The notes: generated from the letters alone by a model not told the origin. Shown: positions 43,951 to 52,542, numbered from the stretch's first letter. The stretch: DNA of 64,000 nt from Microbacterium hydrocarbonoxydans (GCF_900105205.1 NZ_FNSQ01000005.1:3410001-3474000); one strand, 5' to 3'. Translations and numbers: made by a program.

Positions 43951-45052
43951 CCCGGTGCGCGTGCCCCGCCGCCGCGGCATGAGCGCCCGCTGGAAACTCA
44001 CCCTGAGCTACGCGGGCGTCGTCGTCGTGTCGGGGATCGGTCTGCTCGCGGCCGTGGCCGTGTATCTCCTGCGCTATGTGCCGGACGCGGCGATCATCGC
44101 CGACCGATTCGTCCCGAACCGCTCCGACCTGATCCGCGCGTTCATCCCCGCGGCGGTGGTGATGATGCTCGTGCTGCTCGCGATCGGCCTCGGCGGCGGG
44201 TGGATCATCGCCGGACGGATGCTGGCCCCGCTCGACCGCATCGGACGGGCAGCGCAGCTCGCTGCGCAGGGGTCGCTGTCGCACCGGGTGGCTCTCGAGG
44301 GACCGCGCGACGAATTCCGCGACCTGGCTGACGTGTTCGACGCGATGCTCGAGCAGCTCGAGGCGCACATGAGCGAGCAGCAGCGGTTCGCCGCCAACGC
44401 CTCGCACGAGCTGCGCACCCCGCTCGCGATCTCGCAGACGATGCTGGAGGTCGCCCGCAACGATCCCGCGCGCGACACGGATGCGCTGATCGACCGGCTG
44501 CAGGAGGTCAACGCCAGGGCGATCGAGCTGACCGAGGCGCTGCTGGTGCTGAGCCGTGCCGAGCGCCGCACGTTCACCCGCGAGCCGGTCGACCTGTCGC
44601 TGCTCGCCGAGGAGTCGACCGAGACGCTGCTGCCGCTCGCGGAGCGCCGCGACGTGACGATCGATGTGGGGGGAGACAGCGCCCACGTGTTCGGGTCATC
44701 GGCACTGCTGCAGCAGCTGATCACCAACCTGGTGCACAACGCCATCGTGCACAATCGGCCGTCCGCGGGAACGGTGGTCGTCCGCACGCACGTGCTGCCG
44801 CATGCGGTGGCGCTCGTGGTGGAGAACACGGGCGACGTGCTGCCCCCACACCTGGTGGCGACGCTGGCCGAGCCCTTCCAGCGCGGGGCCGAACGAGCGC
44901 GCAGCGACGATCACGTGGGCGTCGGCCTGGGGCTCGCGATCGTGCAGCGCATCGCGCAGGCGCACGACGGATCGCTCGTGCTCACCGCCAGGCACGGCGG
45001 CGGGCTGAACGTGACGGTGTGGCTGCCGCATCCGTTCCCCCAGCCGAGGTGA
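43943..45052 (+). CDS. VanS-like sensor histidine kinase
   Basis: A 369-aa kinase. Two helices (about 20-44 and 68-90) enclose a short loop of about 25 residues, then HAMP, HisKA with ANASHELRTPLA (His155) and HATPase with NLVHNAIVHNRPS and VGVGLGLAIVQRIA. A short sensor loop fits sensing of membrane-near cues such as lipid II or drug. ATG 43943 lies within the last codons of the regulator gene; ATG 43937 is the alternative. Confidence 0.87.
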   Translation: MADPVRVPRRRGMSARWKLTLSYAGVVVVSGIGLLAAVAVYLLRYVPDAAIIADRFVPNRSDLIRAFIPAAVVMMLVLLAIGLGGGWIIAGRMLAPLDRIGRAAQLAAQGSLSHRVALEGPRDEFRDLADVFDAMLEQLEAHMSEQQRFAANASHELRTPLAISQTMLEVARNDPARDTDALIDRLQEVNARAIELTEALLVLSRAERRTFTREPVDLSLLAEESTETLLPLAERRDVTIDVGGDSAHVFGSSALLQQLITNLVHNAIVHNRPSAGTVVVRTHVLPHAVALVVENTGDVLPPHLVATLAEPFQRGAERARSDDHVGVGLGLAIVQRIAQAHDGSLVLTARHGGGLNVTVWLPHPFPQPR

Positions 45053-45111
45053 GGCGGCGCGTCCGTCTGGTTTGTTCGGCTGCACAGTGTGGCTGCACAT
45101 CTGCATGCTCG

Positions 45112-45160
45112 GATCACGGATGCATGCTGATTTCGCCGGTTCTGGCATGCATCTGTGATC
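45112..45160. terminator. Hairpin downstream of the vanS-like gene
   Basis: GATCACGGATGCATGC (45112-45127) pairs with GCATGCATCTGTGATC (45145-45160) with a single mismatch. It lies between convergent genes in the 213-bp gap 45053-45265 and may terminate both. A third GCATGCATCTGT copy follows at about 45164. Confidence 0.6.
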
Positions 45161-45265
45161 TGGGCATGCATCTGTACTCGGTGCAGCCGCAGTGACCGGT
45201 TGGCACGGGCCTGGCTTCGACGACGGTACCGACCTGGCTGCACCTCTGGCCCCGAACGCGGGAGG

Positions 45266-45919
45266 TCAGGCGACCTCGCCCCGCAGAGCGGCCAGCTCAC
45301 GGCCATAGGTGCGAGCCGACTGCTCGGCGTTCTCCTTGAGCTCGCGCGCGGTGTCGGCGAAGGCGTCGAGTGCCGGGTTCACTCCCACGAGGGTGAACGG
45401 CCGCTCGACGACCCGCAGGTCGAGGCCCCAGACGTCCTCGAGCACGCGGCGCAGCCATCCGGTGGAGTGGTCCCAGCCTTCCTTCGGCGTCCCGGGGGCG
45501 TAGTTGCCGCCGAGCACGGTGACGAGGGTCGCGGGCTTGCCGCGCAGCGCCGTGCCCTGCGGATCGATGCGCGGGTCGGTGTAGGCGACGTCGAACCAGG
45601 TCTTGAAGTGCTGCGAGACGCCGTAGTTGTAGAGGGGCACGGCGAACAGCAGCGCGTCGGCGCCGATCAGCTCGTCTGCGAAGGTGGTGGCGAGGGCGCG
45701 AGCCTCGTTCTGAGCGGGAGTGCGCTGCGCCTCGTCGACGAAGCCTCCGGTCACGGCATCCGCCCAGGCCGTCGCGGGCACCGGATCGGCGGCGAGGTCT
45801 CGGCGGGTGACCGTGGAGTCGGGGTGCGATGCCGTCCATTCGGCTTCGACGAGGTCGGCGAGCGAACGGCTGGCGGACGACGCGGGAAGGATGCTGGCAT
45901 CCAGGCGGAACAGGGACAT
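45266..45919 (-). CDS. azoR: FMN-dependent NADH azoreductase / NAD(P)H dehydrogenase (AzoR type)
   Basis: A 217-aa flavodoxin-fold enzyme. It has MSLFRLDASILPASSASRSLAD (pieces; FMN phosphate loop), FAVPLYNYGVSQHFKTWFD and TVLGGNYAPGTPKEGWD. AzoR-like enzymes reduce azo compounds and quinones with NADH. It is divergent from an HxlR-type regulator, the usual arrangement for quinone- or electrophile-inducible oxidoreductases. Confidence 0.87.
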   Translation of the reverse strand: MSLFRLDASILPASSASRSLADLVEAEWTASHPDSTVTRRDLAADPVPATAWADAVTGGFVDEAQRTPAQNEARALATTFADELIGADALLFAVPLYNYGVSQHFKTWFDVAYTDPRIDPQGTALRGKPATLVTVLGGNYAPGTPKEGWDHSTGWLRRVLEDVWGLDLRVVERPFTLVGVNPALDAFADTARELKENAEQSARTYGRELAALRGEVA

Positions 45920-45940
45920 AAGGCTGCCTTTCGCTTTTCG

Positions 45941-45966
45941 TAGTCACTCTGTTTTTCTTAGCGACT
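45941..45966. promoter_or_regulatory. Operator-like direct repeats between azoR and the hxlR-type gene
   Basis: TAGTCACT (45941-45948) and TAGCGACT (45959-45966) are direct repeats around an AT-rich CTGTTTTTCT stretch in the 78-bp divergent intergenic region. This is a candidate site for the HxlR-type protein. Confidence 0.35.
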
Positions 45967-45997
45967 TGCGTTAACGTAGCACAGGTATGATGGGCGC

Positions 45998-46336
45998 ATG
46001 GCCGAGATCGACGACGAGAGTCATGTGTGCGACGCCGCCGTCACACTGGCCTTCAGCGTGCTCGGCAAGCGCTGGAACGGAATGATCATCTCGTCCCTCG
46101 GTGGCGGCCCCTCGACCTTCGTCGCGCTGCGCCGCGGCGTGTCCGGGATCAGCGACACCGTGCTGTCCGACCGTCTCGCCGAGCTCGCGGATGCGGGACT
46201 CGTCGCCCGCGCAGTCGACGCCGGCCCGCCCGTGACCGTCTCCTACTCGCTCACCGAGGGCGGCCGGGGCCTGCTGCCCATCCTCGATCAGCTCGGCACC
46301 TGGGCGTCCGAGAACCTCGAGATCCGCGCGCACTGA
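45998..46336 (+). CDS. HxlR-family winged-helix regulator
   Basis: A 112-aa DUF24/HxlR regulator: N-terminal Cys (SHVCDAAVTLAFSVLGKRWNG), recognition helix region SDTVLSDRLAELADAGLV and wing VTVSYSLTEGG. The single N-terminal Cys is typical of electrophile- and oxidant-sensing members. It probably controls the divergent azoreductase gene. Confidence 0.9.
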   Translation: MAEIDDESHVCDAAVTLAFSVLGKRWNGMIISSLGGGPSTFVALRRGVSGISDTVLSDRLAELADAGLVARAVDAGPPVTVSYSLTEGGRGLLPILDQLGTWASENLEIRAH

Positions 46337-46352
46337 CCGTCGCGCGCTCCCC

Positions 46353-47870
46353 TCACCAGGGGCTGGGCTCGTAGTCCTTGAGGAAGACGCCGTGGATGTC
46401 CTCGCCGGCCTCGCCGCGCACGATCGGGTCGTACACCCGGGCGGCGCCGTCGACGAGATCGAGCGGAGCGTGGAAGCCCTCCTCGGCCAGACGCACCTTC
46501 GTGTAGTGCGGGCGCTCGTCGGTGATCCATCCGGTGTCGACGGCGGTCATCAGGATGCCGTCGGTCTCGAGCATCTCGCCGGCGCTCGTGCGCGTCAGCA
46601 TGTTCAGCGCCGCCTTGGCCATGTTCGTGTGCGGGTGTCCTGGCCCCTTGTAGCGGCGCGAGAACTGCCCCTCCATGGCGGAGACGTTCACCACGTACTT
46701 GCGGTGCGATGACGACGACGCCATCGACGCACGCAGCCGGCTGATGAGAAGGAACGGCGCGGTCGTGTTGGCCAGCTGCACCTCGAGCATCTCGAGCGGA
46801 TCAACCTGGTCGATCGACTGCACCCAGCTGTTCGTGCGGTTGACGTCGGGCACGAGACCGCCGGCATCGATCGCGGTGCCGTCGGCGTGCTTCTCGAGCG
46901 ACGACGACCCGGGAGCCATCCCGAGGCGCGCGAGGTCCTCGGCGGTCAGCGCCTGGCCGCCCTGCTCGGCGACGGTGCCGCCGAGGGCTGCGACCGAGAG
47001 CAGCGGATGCGCGTCGACCGAGGCCTGCAGCGCCTGAGGATGCGGGTCGGCGGTGTGGCCGAACGTCTCCATCTCCGGCAGCGGCCCATCGGGAAGCGGC
47101 TGCAGCTCGGCATCCGCCAGCAGGGAGTACGAGCCGGGCGAGCGGCGCACGGTCTGCGCCGCGTTGTTGATGAGGATGTCGAGCGGACCCTGCGCCGCGA
47201 CCGAATCGGCGAGGCCGATCACCTGGGCGGGGTCGCGGAGGTCGATGCCGACGACCCGCAGGCGGTGCAGCCAGTCGGCGGAATCCGGCAGCGCGGAGAA
47301 GCGGCGCACCGCATCGCGGGGGAATCGCGTCGTGATCGTCGTGTGCGCGCCGTCGCGCAGCAGTCGCAGGGCGATGTGCATGCCGATCTTCGCGCGGCCG
47401 CCGGTGAGCAGCGCGCGCTTGCCGGTGAGGTCGGTGCGCGCGTTGCGCTTGCCGTGGCTGAACCGCGCGCAGTCCGGGCAGAGCTGGTGGTAGAACGCGT
47501 CGACCACGGTGTAGGGCTGCTTGCAGATGTAGCAGTTGCGGGGCTTGAGCAGCTCGCCGGCGATGGGGGCGTCGACGACGCTCGTCGCGAGATCGTGGCC
47601 GCGAGTCTCATCGTCGATGCGGTCGGGGGCACCGGTGGCGGTGCGGGCGACGACGGCCTTGTCGGCCTCGGCGATCGCGTCGCGGATCTCTTTGCGGCGC
47701 ACGCGCTTGACGGCCTTGAACATCGCGGCGGTCGCGTGGCGGACGGCCACGAAGTCCGGATGCTCGTTGTCGATCTGGTGCAGCTCCGACAGGACGCGCA
47801 GGGTGGTGGCGAGATCGTCGGGGTCGATACCGGCACCCAGGTCGGAGGAGGAGTCGGGCGCATCGGTCAT
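46353..47870 (-). CDS. SDR-family oxidoreductase with N-terminal zinc ribbon
   Basis: A 505-aa protein. After about 110 helical residues comes a zinc ribbon, CYICKQPY and then LCPDCARF (two CxxC pairs), then a short-chain dehydrogenase domain with TGGRAKIGMHIALRLL (cofactor loop), NNAAQTVRR, and a YKGPGHPHTNMAKAALN segment in which the usual YxxxK is altered. An insert of about 100 residues separates the NNAA motif from the catalytic region. The substrate is unknown. It is about twice the usual SDR length, so a multi-domain role, perhaps with nucleic acid or a partner protein, is possible. Confidence 0.82.
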   Translation of the reverse strand: MTDAPDSSSDLGAGIDPDDLATTLRVLSELHQIDNEHPDFVAVRHATAAMFKAVKRVRRKEIRDAIAEADKAVVARTATGAPDRIDDETRGHDLATSVVDAPIAGELLKPRNCYICKQPYTVVDAFYHQLCPDCARFSHGKRNARTDLTGKRALLTGGRAKIGMHIALRLLRDGAHTTITTRFPRDAVRRFSALPDSADWLHRLRVVGIDLRDPAQVIGLADSVAAQGPLDILINNAAQTVRRSPGSYSLLADAELQPLPDGPLPEMETFGHTADPHPQALQASVDAHPLLSVAALGGTVAEQGGQALTAEDLARLGMAPGSSSLEKHADGTAIDAGGLVPDVNRTNSWVQSIDQVDPLEMLEVQLANTTAPFLLISRLRASMASSSSHRKYVVNVSAMEGQFSRRYKGPGHPHTNMAKAALNMLTRTSAGEMLETDGILMTAVDTGWITDERPHYTKVRLAEEGFHAPLDLVDGAARVYDPIVRGEAGEDIHGVFLKDYEPSPW

Positions 47871-47937
47871 TGTGCTGATTTTACGCGACTTCTCGGGGTG
47901 TCTTCCTGGGAACGCGGGCGGGGCAGCGGGGTCCGAC

Positions 47938-48035
47938 GTTCACAACTCAGCATGGGCGTTCAGGGGCGATGGCACCGCCGCCGGAAAGACGCGGGCCGTC
48001 GCACGTCGACCACGCGTTCATGCTGAGTCGTGAAC
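47938..48035. repeat. Inverted-end element, family 1, copy d (98 bp)
   Basis: The left end GTTCACAACTCAGCATG pairs with right end CATGCTGAGTCGTGAAC. This copy is 12 bp longer than the 86-bp standard. It lies between the SDR start and the aztD stop. Confidence 0.8.
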
Positions 48036-48087
48036 GCCGACCGGCGGAGAAGAGGGGCAGGCCGCGCGAGCCCGCCCCTCGCGCCGG

Positions 48088-49293
48088 TCAGTGCCCGGCG
48101 GCGCCGACCACCACGAACTCGCCGGGCACGACGTCGAGAGTCGCCTCGGCCGAGACCTCCCCGGTGTGCAGATCGACGGCGAGGATGCGGTTCTCCGCCG
48201 GTTCCGTGACGTAGGCGATGTCCCCCACGACGCGGAGCCCGGGGTGCGGGTCCTGCCATTCCGCGGGGCTCTCCCACGGCTCGATGACACTCCACGAGTC
48301 GACGACCGCGCCGGCCTCATCGAGCACGTTCAGCGTGCCGTCCGATGCCAGGACGACGATGTTGTCATGGCCGTCGCGGCCGACCCCGCGCCAGGTGTAC
48401 TCGACGCCGTCGGGCAGATCGACCACCGACAGGGTCTGCGCCTCCGTGTCGACGAGGGCGAGCTGCGAGAGCAGGTAGCCCTCCGTGTCAGGGTCGGCGT
48501 TGTAGTCGAGTGCGGCGATCGCGCTCGTGTCGGTGACATAGGCGTTGCCCGATCGACCGAACGCATCGGGCGCTTCGAGCTTGGTGAACTCCCCGTCCGC
48601 GAACACGAGCACCCCGTCCTCGCAGCCGAACACGATGGTCTCGCCCTTCAGCGCACCCTCTCCGTGCACGCCGGGGCAGTCCTCGGAGCGAGCGACCTCG
48701 GTTCCGGCGTCGAGCAGGCGGACCCCGCTGCGGGACTCTGCGGTGCCGATCGTCGACAGGACCGTCCCGTCCGAGAGCTCGATCGCGACCCCGTGGTGGG
48801 CCTCCTCCGACTCGACCGTCTCCGAATCGGGCAGGGCGCCGGTGCCGACCGAGTCGGTGTCGAAGAGCGTGATCCGGCCCGTGCCGTCGTCGAACAGGGC
48901 GGTGCGACCGGCGTGCGGGGTGACGTGGCCGGGGGCTTCGGCACCGAACACCTCGCCCGTGAATTCGACAGACCCCGAGGCGAGGCCGCTGTCGAGAAGA
49001 TGGAAGCCGTCGGCTGCGGTGACGAACACGTGGCCGTCGTGGTCGCCGGCCGGGTTGACGCGCAGGAACCCGTCGAGCTCGGCGGAGGCGACGGTGTCGA
49101 GGGTGTCGCCGTCGAGCACGACGATGCCGCCGTCGTACGCGATGGCGACGCGGGTGTCGCCGTCGTGCGAGGGCTCCGAGGCGTCGTTCTCGCCGGAGGC
49201 CGACGGAGCGGCGGTCGCACATCCGGCGAGCGCGATCGCGGCGAGCGCGGCGATTGCGCCGGCCGCGAGGCGGCTGCGGGCTGGTCGATGCAT
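48088..49293 (-). CDS. aztD: Zinc metallochaperone AztD-like lipoprotein
   Basis: A 401-aa lipoprotein (lipobox LAGC, Cys about 25) predicted to form a beta-propeller. It matches AztD proteins: ISYDGG-like IAYDGGIVVLDGDTL, FLRVNPAGD, GHVTPHAGRTALFDDGTG, EEAHHGVAIELSDGT and CPGVHGEGA, whose His residues can bind zinc. AztD hands Zn2+ to the AztC binding protein of the AztABC importer. No aztABC is seen nearby. AAGGAG precedes ATG 49293. It lies 73 bp after another propeller lipoprotein and under the same Zur-like box. Confidence 0.85.
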   Translation of the reverse strand: MHRPARSRLAAGAIAALAAIALAGCATAAPSASGENDASEPSHDGDTRVAIAYDGGIVVLDGDTLDTVASAELDGFLRVNPAGDHDGHVFVTAADGFHLLDSGLASGSVEFTGEVFGAEAPGHVTPHAGRTALFDDGTGRITLFDTDSVGTGALPDSETVESEEAHHGVAIELSDGTVLSTIGTAESRSGVRLLDAGTEVARSEDCPGVHGEGALKGETIVFGCEDGVLVFADGEFTKLEAPDAFGRSGNAYVTDTSAIAALDYNADPDTEGYLLSQLALVDTEAQTLSVVDLPDGVEYTWRGVGRDGHDNIVVLASDGTLNVLDEAGAVVDSWSVIEPWESPAEWQDPHPGLRVVGDIAYVTEPAENRILAVDLHTGEVSAEATLDVVPGEFVVVGAAGH

Positions 49294-49366
49294 GGGGTTC
49301 TCCTTCTTCTGGGTGGGTGCGCGGGATGCGCGAGGCGACGGATGCCGCCGATGAGGTGGCCGGAGT

Positions 49367-50599
49367 TCAGCCGACGGGCTGGATGTACTGGGCGTCGAGG
49401 TCGTCGAACGTTCGGGCGACGGTTCCGTCGCCGTGGTCGATCTCGTGCACGGCGCCGGTGGCCGGGTCGGAGACGTAGGCGTGCCGGGCGTCGACGATGA
49501 GCTGCACCTGATCGCGCAGTATGGGATCGGAGACGGATGCCTGCAGCAGGGGGGCGGTCCGGGCGAGTTCCGCACCGTCGGCGGCGAGGACTCGCACAGT
49601 GCCGTCTGCCCCGATCACGACGGTGCGACTCTCGTCGTCGCCGATCGCGGCGGCACGGATCAGTGGGGTGTCGGTGGCGAGCAGCGTCCAGCTCCGGGCG
49701 CGGACGTCGAGCAGCCACGCCCCCGCCGATCCGGCGACTCCTGCGAGGTCGGGGCGGTCCGCGCGACCGGCGAGATCCGGTGCCGCGGGGGCGTCTGCGG
49801 GGTAGGGGATGGCCTCGGCGGCGAGCGCTCCGCCGACTTCGCGAGTGACGAGCACGGCTCCGGCGTCGCATGCGAAGACGGCGCCGACGCGGGTGAGATC
49901 GACATCGCTCGCGTTCGAGCAGGGCGCGGCGACCCCCGTGGCCGTGCCGGTGCCGGCGAGCACGTCGACCGTCTCGCCGGTGGCCGCGAGGAGATGCCCG
50001 GCGAACGGGATGACGGGGCCCGCCGGGTCGATGGCGAGATCGAGGCGCGGGGCATCGTCGATCTTGGCGAGCCGTTCGTGGTAGAGGAGCACGACCTCTC
50101 GGCCGAAGCGGATGGCCGTGGCGGTGTCGCCGACGCGGATGTCTGCTTCGCCGGTTCCCTCGACCGTGCCGAGCAGCCCGGGTTCGCCGAGGAACGAGTG
50201 CGAGTGGTCGCCGTGCGGAACCGTCCAGCGGCCCGAGTCGAGCACATCGACGACCGTGCGGTCTCCCTCGACGCGGACCAGGTGGGCGAAGCGCCCTGAG
50301 CCCGGAACGGCTGCCGCGTCGGCATCCTCGGTCGCCGTCTCGTCCGTCGCGAGCTCCGAGCGCTGTTCGGTGTCTAGGTCGAGCAGCAGGAGTCTGCCGT
50401 GCTCGTCGGCCGCGATCAGCGCGCGGGCCGGCGATGCGACCTCTGCGGCTCCCCCGCCGTCGATGCCGTCGTTCTGCGGAATCGGCACGCTCGACGCGGG
50501 GGCCGGAGCGTCGGATGCCGCGCACGCCGTCGCGAGAAGCGAAGCCGTGAGCAGCGAGGCGAGCAGCAGGGTGCGGCCGGTGCGGGGAATGGGGGTCAC
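49367..50599 (-). CDS. Second beta-propeller lipoprotein, zinc-regulated
   Basis: A 410-aa lipoprotein (signal LLLASLLTASLLATAC, lipobox LATAC) built of WD-like repeats: ALIAADEHGRLLLLDLDT, HLVRVEGDRTVVDVLD, AYVSDPATGAVHEIDH. The VPHGDHSHSFLG stretch is His-rich and could bind zinc. It is an ABC-system-linked propeller relative of AztD, with unknown partner. GTG 50599 lies 14 bases from a Zur-like palindrome, so expression under zinc starvation is predicted. Confidence 0.75.
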   Translation of the reverse strand: MTPIPRTGRTLLLASLLTASLLATACAASDAPAPASSVPIPQNDGIDGGGAAEVASPARALIAADEHGRLLLLDLDTEQRSELATDETATEDADAAAVPGSGRFAHLVRVEGDRTVVDVLDSGRWTVPHGDHSHSFLGEPGLLGTVEGTGEADIRVGDTATAIRFGREVVLLYHERLAKIDDAPRLDLAIDPAGPVIPFAGHLLAATGETVDVLAGTGTATGVAAPCSNASDVDLTRVGAVFACDAGAVLVTREVGGALAAEAIPYPADAPAAPDLAGRADRPDLAGVAGSAGAWLLDVRARSWTLLATDTPLIRAAAIGDDESRTVVIGADGTVRVLAADGAELARTAPLLQASVSDPILRDQVQLIVDARHAYVSDPATGAVHEIDHGDGTVARTFDDLDAQYIQPVG

Positions 50600-50612
50600 G
50601 AGATCTCACCTT

Positions 50613-50631
50613 ATTGAGAACGATTCTCAAT
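50613..50631. promoter_or_regulatory. Zur-like box
   Basis: ATTGAGAACGATTCTCAAT is a 19-bp near-perfect palindrome of the Fur/Zur type (TTGAGAAnnnTTCTCAA). It is just upstream of the ribosome-binding site (AAGGTGAG) of the propeller lipoprotein gene. The zinc-linked function of the operon favours Zur over Fur. Confidence 0.8.
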
Positions 50632-50838
50632 CTCAAGTTGGGATGCTTCTGTTCGTCGGCGATCCGTCTCTCGCCGCGTCCGCGTCCGCCTGCGAAGTCC
50701 GATCGCGCTTCGAAAGTCCGGATGCCGGAAATTCGGCCTTCCGGGGTGTACTTCGCCGTGCGTGGCGCACCCTCCGCGACGGCATCCGATCGGCCCCGCC
50801 CTTGCGAGAACGTCCGACCCCCGGCGTAGGGTCTGAAC

Positions 50839-51903
50839 ATGAGCAGCCACACCGAAGCCCCAGGAGTCGTCCCTTCCTACCTGCTCGCGCGCCTGGCCGA
50901 GTCGGGTCGCTACCCTCGTGCGGCCGCCGCCGCCCGGCAGACGCTGACGGCGGGCAGACCGCCGTTCCGTGCACGGCTCGACCTCTCGATCGACGAGAAC
51001 GGCGACCTGGTCGCCCAGCTCTCCGACGCCCCCAATCGCACGATCAGCGACGCCGGCAATACGCAGAACCTGCCCGGCGCGATCGTCCGCAGTGAAGACG
51101 AGGCGCCGGTCGACGATGCGTCTGTCAACGAGGCCTACGACGGGCTCGGCGCGACGTTCGAGATGCTGCTCGCCGCCTTCGGCCGCAACTCGCTCAACGA
51201 CGCCGGCGCGCCTCTCGACGCCACGGTGCACTACGGCATCGACTACGACAACGCCTTCTGGGACGGCGAGCGCATGGTGTTCGGCGACGGCGACGGCGAG
51301 GTGTTCGTCGGATTCACCTCGTCGACCACCGTCATCGGACACGAGCTCGCCCACGGCGTCGTGCAGTACACCGCGAACCTCGAGTACCAGGGTCAGCCCG
51401 GGGCGCTGAACGAGTCGATCGCCGACGTGTTCGGAACGCTCACGGAGCAGTACCTGCTGGGTCAGCCGGCAGCGGATGCGACCTGGCTCATCGGGGCGGA
51501 GATCTTCACGGATGCCGTCGAGGGCCGCGCGCTCCGGTCGATGATCGAACCGGGCACCGCCTATGACGACGACGAGCTCGGCAAAGACCCGCAGCCCGCC
51601 CACATGAGCGGATTCGTACGCACCACGGAAGACAACGGGGGCGTGCACATCAACTCCGGCATCCCGAACCGCGCCTTCGCCCTCTTCGCCATCGACCTCG
51701 GCGGCAACGCCTGGGAGGCGGCGGGCACGGTCTGGTACCGCGCCCTCACCGGCGGCCTCTCGAGCACCGCGACCTTCACCGAATTCGCCGATGCCACCGT
51801 CGCGGCGGCAGCGGCGATCGACGACGCGACGGCCGCGGCCGCTCGACGCGCGTGGACGACCGTGGGAGTCTATGGAGATGAGCGAGTCCCCTCCACCGAC
51901 TGA
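50839..51903 (+). CDS. M4-family metallopeptidase (protealysin-like)
   Basis: A 354-aa thermolysin-family protease with zinc motif HELAH (168-172), third ligand Glu192 in GALNESIADVFG and GGVHINSGIPNRAF with the catalytic His. There is no signal peptide. The short N-terminal propeptide has PSYLLARLAE, like the PPYLL box of protealysins. Such enzymes act in or leave the cell by unknown means. It overlaps the next gene, an emfourin-like inhibitor, as in the Serratia protealysin operon. Confidence 0.92.
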   Translation: MSSHTEAPGVVPSYLLARLAESGRYPRAAAAARQTLTAGRPPFRARLDLSIDENGDLVAQLSDAPNRTISDAGNTQNLPGAIVRSEDEAPVDDASVNEAYDGLGATFEMLLAAFGRNSLNDAGAPLDATVHYGIDYDNAFWDGERMVFGDGDGEVFVGFTSSTTVIGHELAHGVVQYTANLEYQGQPGALNESIADVFGTLTEQYLLGQPAADATWLIGAEIFTDAVEGRALRSMIEPGTAYDDDELGKDPQPAHMSGFVRTTEDNGGVHINSGIPNRAFALFAIDLGGNAWEAAGTVWYRALTGGLSSTATFTEFADATVAAAAAIDDATAAAARRAWTTVGVYGDERVPSTD

Positions 51904-52219
51904 GCCGCAGCAGGTCGTCATCGCGGTGGTGCGCACGGGCGGCATCGCCGGCATCCGTCGCAAATGGCGCGTCGAACCCGATGCCGCACAGACTCACCGC
52001 TGGATCGCGATGATCGAAAGCTGCCCGTGGGACGACGAGACGGATGCCGACGCCGGCGCCGACCGCTTCGTCTGGGTGATCCGGGTCCGCACTTCTTCCG
52101 AGGAGCGCGAGCGCGAACTGCCCGATTCCGCCCTCGACGGCCCCTGGCGAGATCTCGTCGAAGCCGTGCGGGCAGCATCCGCCACCAGAGACACCGACGA
52201 TGAGGAGTCGCCCCGATGA
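51878..52219 (+). CDS. Emfourin-like inhibitor of the M4 protease
   Basis: A 113-aa protein. VIAVVRTGGIAGIRRKWRV contains the GG(F/I)AG motif of emfourin (M4in), the slow tight-binding inhibitor encoded after protealysin. DRFVWVIRVRTSS and LDGPWRDLVEAVRAA fit the remaining fold. Cytoplasmic inhibition of its protease partner is the likely role. ATG 51878 has GGGAG at 9 nt, while ATG 51872 would leave only 3 nt. It overlaps the protease gene by 26 bp and the next gene by 4 bp. Confidence 0.8.
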   Translation: MSESPPPTEPQQVVIAVVRTGGIAGIRRKWRVEPDAAQTHRWIAMIESCPWDDETDADAGADRFVWVIRVRTSSEERERELPDSALDGPWRDLVEAVRAASATRDTDDEESPR

Positions 52220-52542
52220 CGACAGAAGAGGCCGCCCGCCTGCTGCAGCTCGCGCGAGATGCGCACCGACGAGGCGACTTCCTGCTGCACCTGCAATTGG
52301 AAGTCAGTCGCCTCACCGGCGAGGCGTCGTCGTGGGGGTCCGCCGACAACGCATTCGTGAGCGACGACAGCGTCGGGTACTTCCTCAGCGACGTCGAACG
52401 GGTCGGCTGGAGACTCGAGCAGACCGGCTACACGTTCGTGGAATCGGGTGCCACGACCTCCGCACGGATGCTGAGCACCGGAACCGGCGTGGTCAACCAC
52501 GGCGCCGTCTCGGGATACTTCACGTTCCGTCGCGTCGACTGA
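52216..52542 (+). CDS. Unknown protein, third gene of the protease-inhibitor operon
   Basis: A 108-aa soluble protein with no recognised family. The N-terminal third is helical (EEAARLLQLARDAHRRGDFLLHL), the rest is likely beta-rich (SVGYFLSDVERVGWRLEQTGYTF in pieces, HGAVSGYFTFRRVD). Its ATG overlaps the emfourin-like stop (ATGA), which implies coupled translation and a shared function with the protease and inhibitor. Confidence 0.7.
   Translation: MTTEEAARLLQLARDAHRRGDFLLHLQLEVSRLTGEASSWGSADNAFVSDDSVGYFLSDVERVGWRLEQTGYTFVESGATTSARMLSTGTGVVNHGAVSGYFTFRRVD

Noticed and set aside
39346..45052. VanA-type (D-Ala-D-Lac) operon
   Set aside because: There is no VanH dehydrogenase or VanX dipeptidase, and the ligase loop does not show the D-Lac-type sequence.
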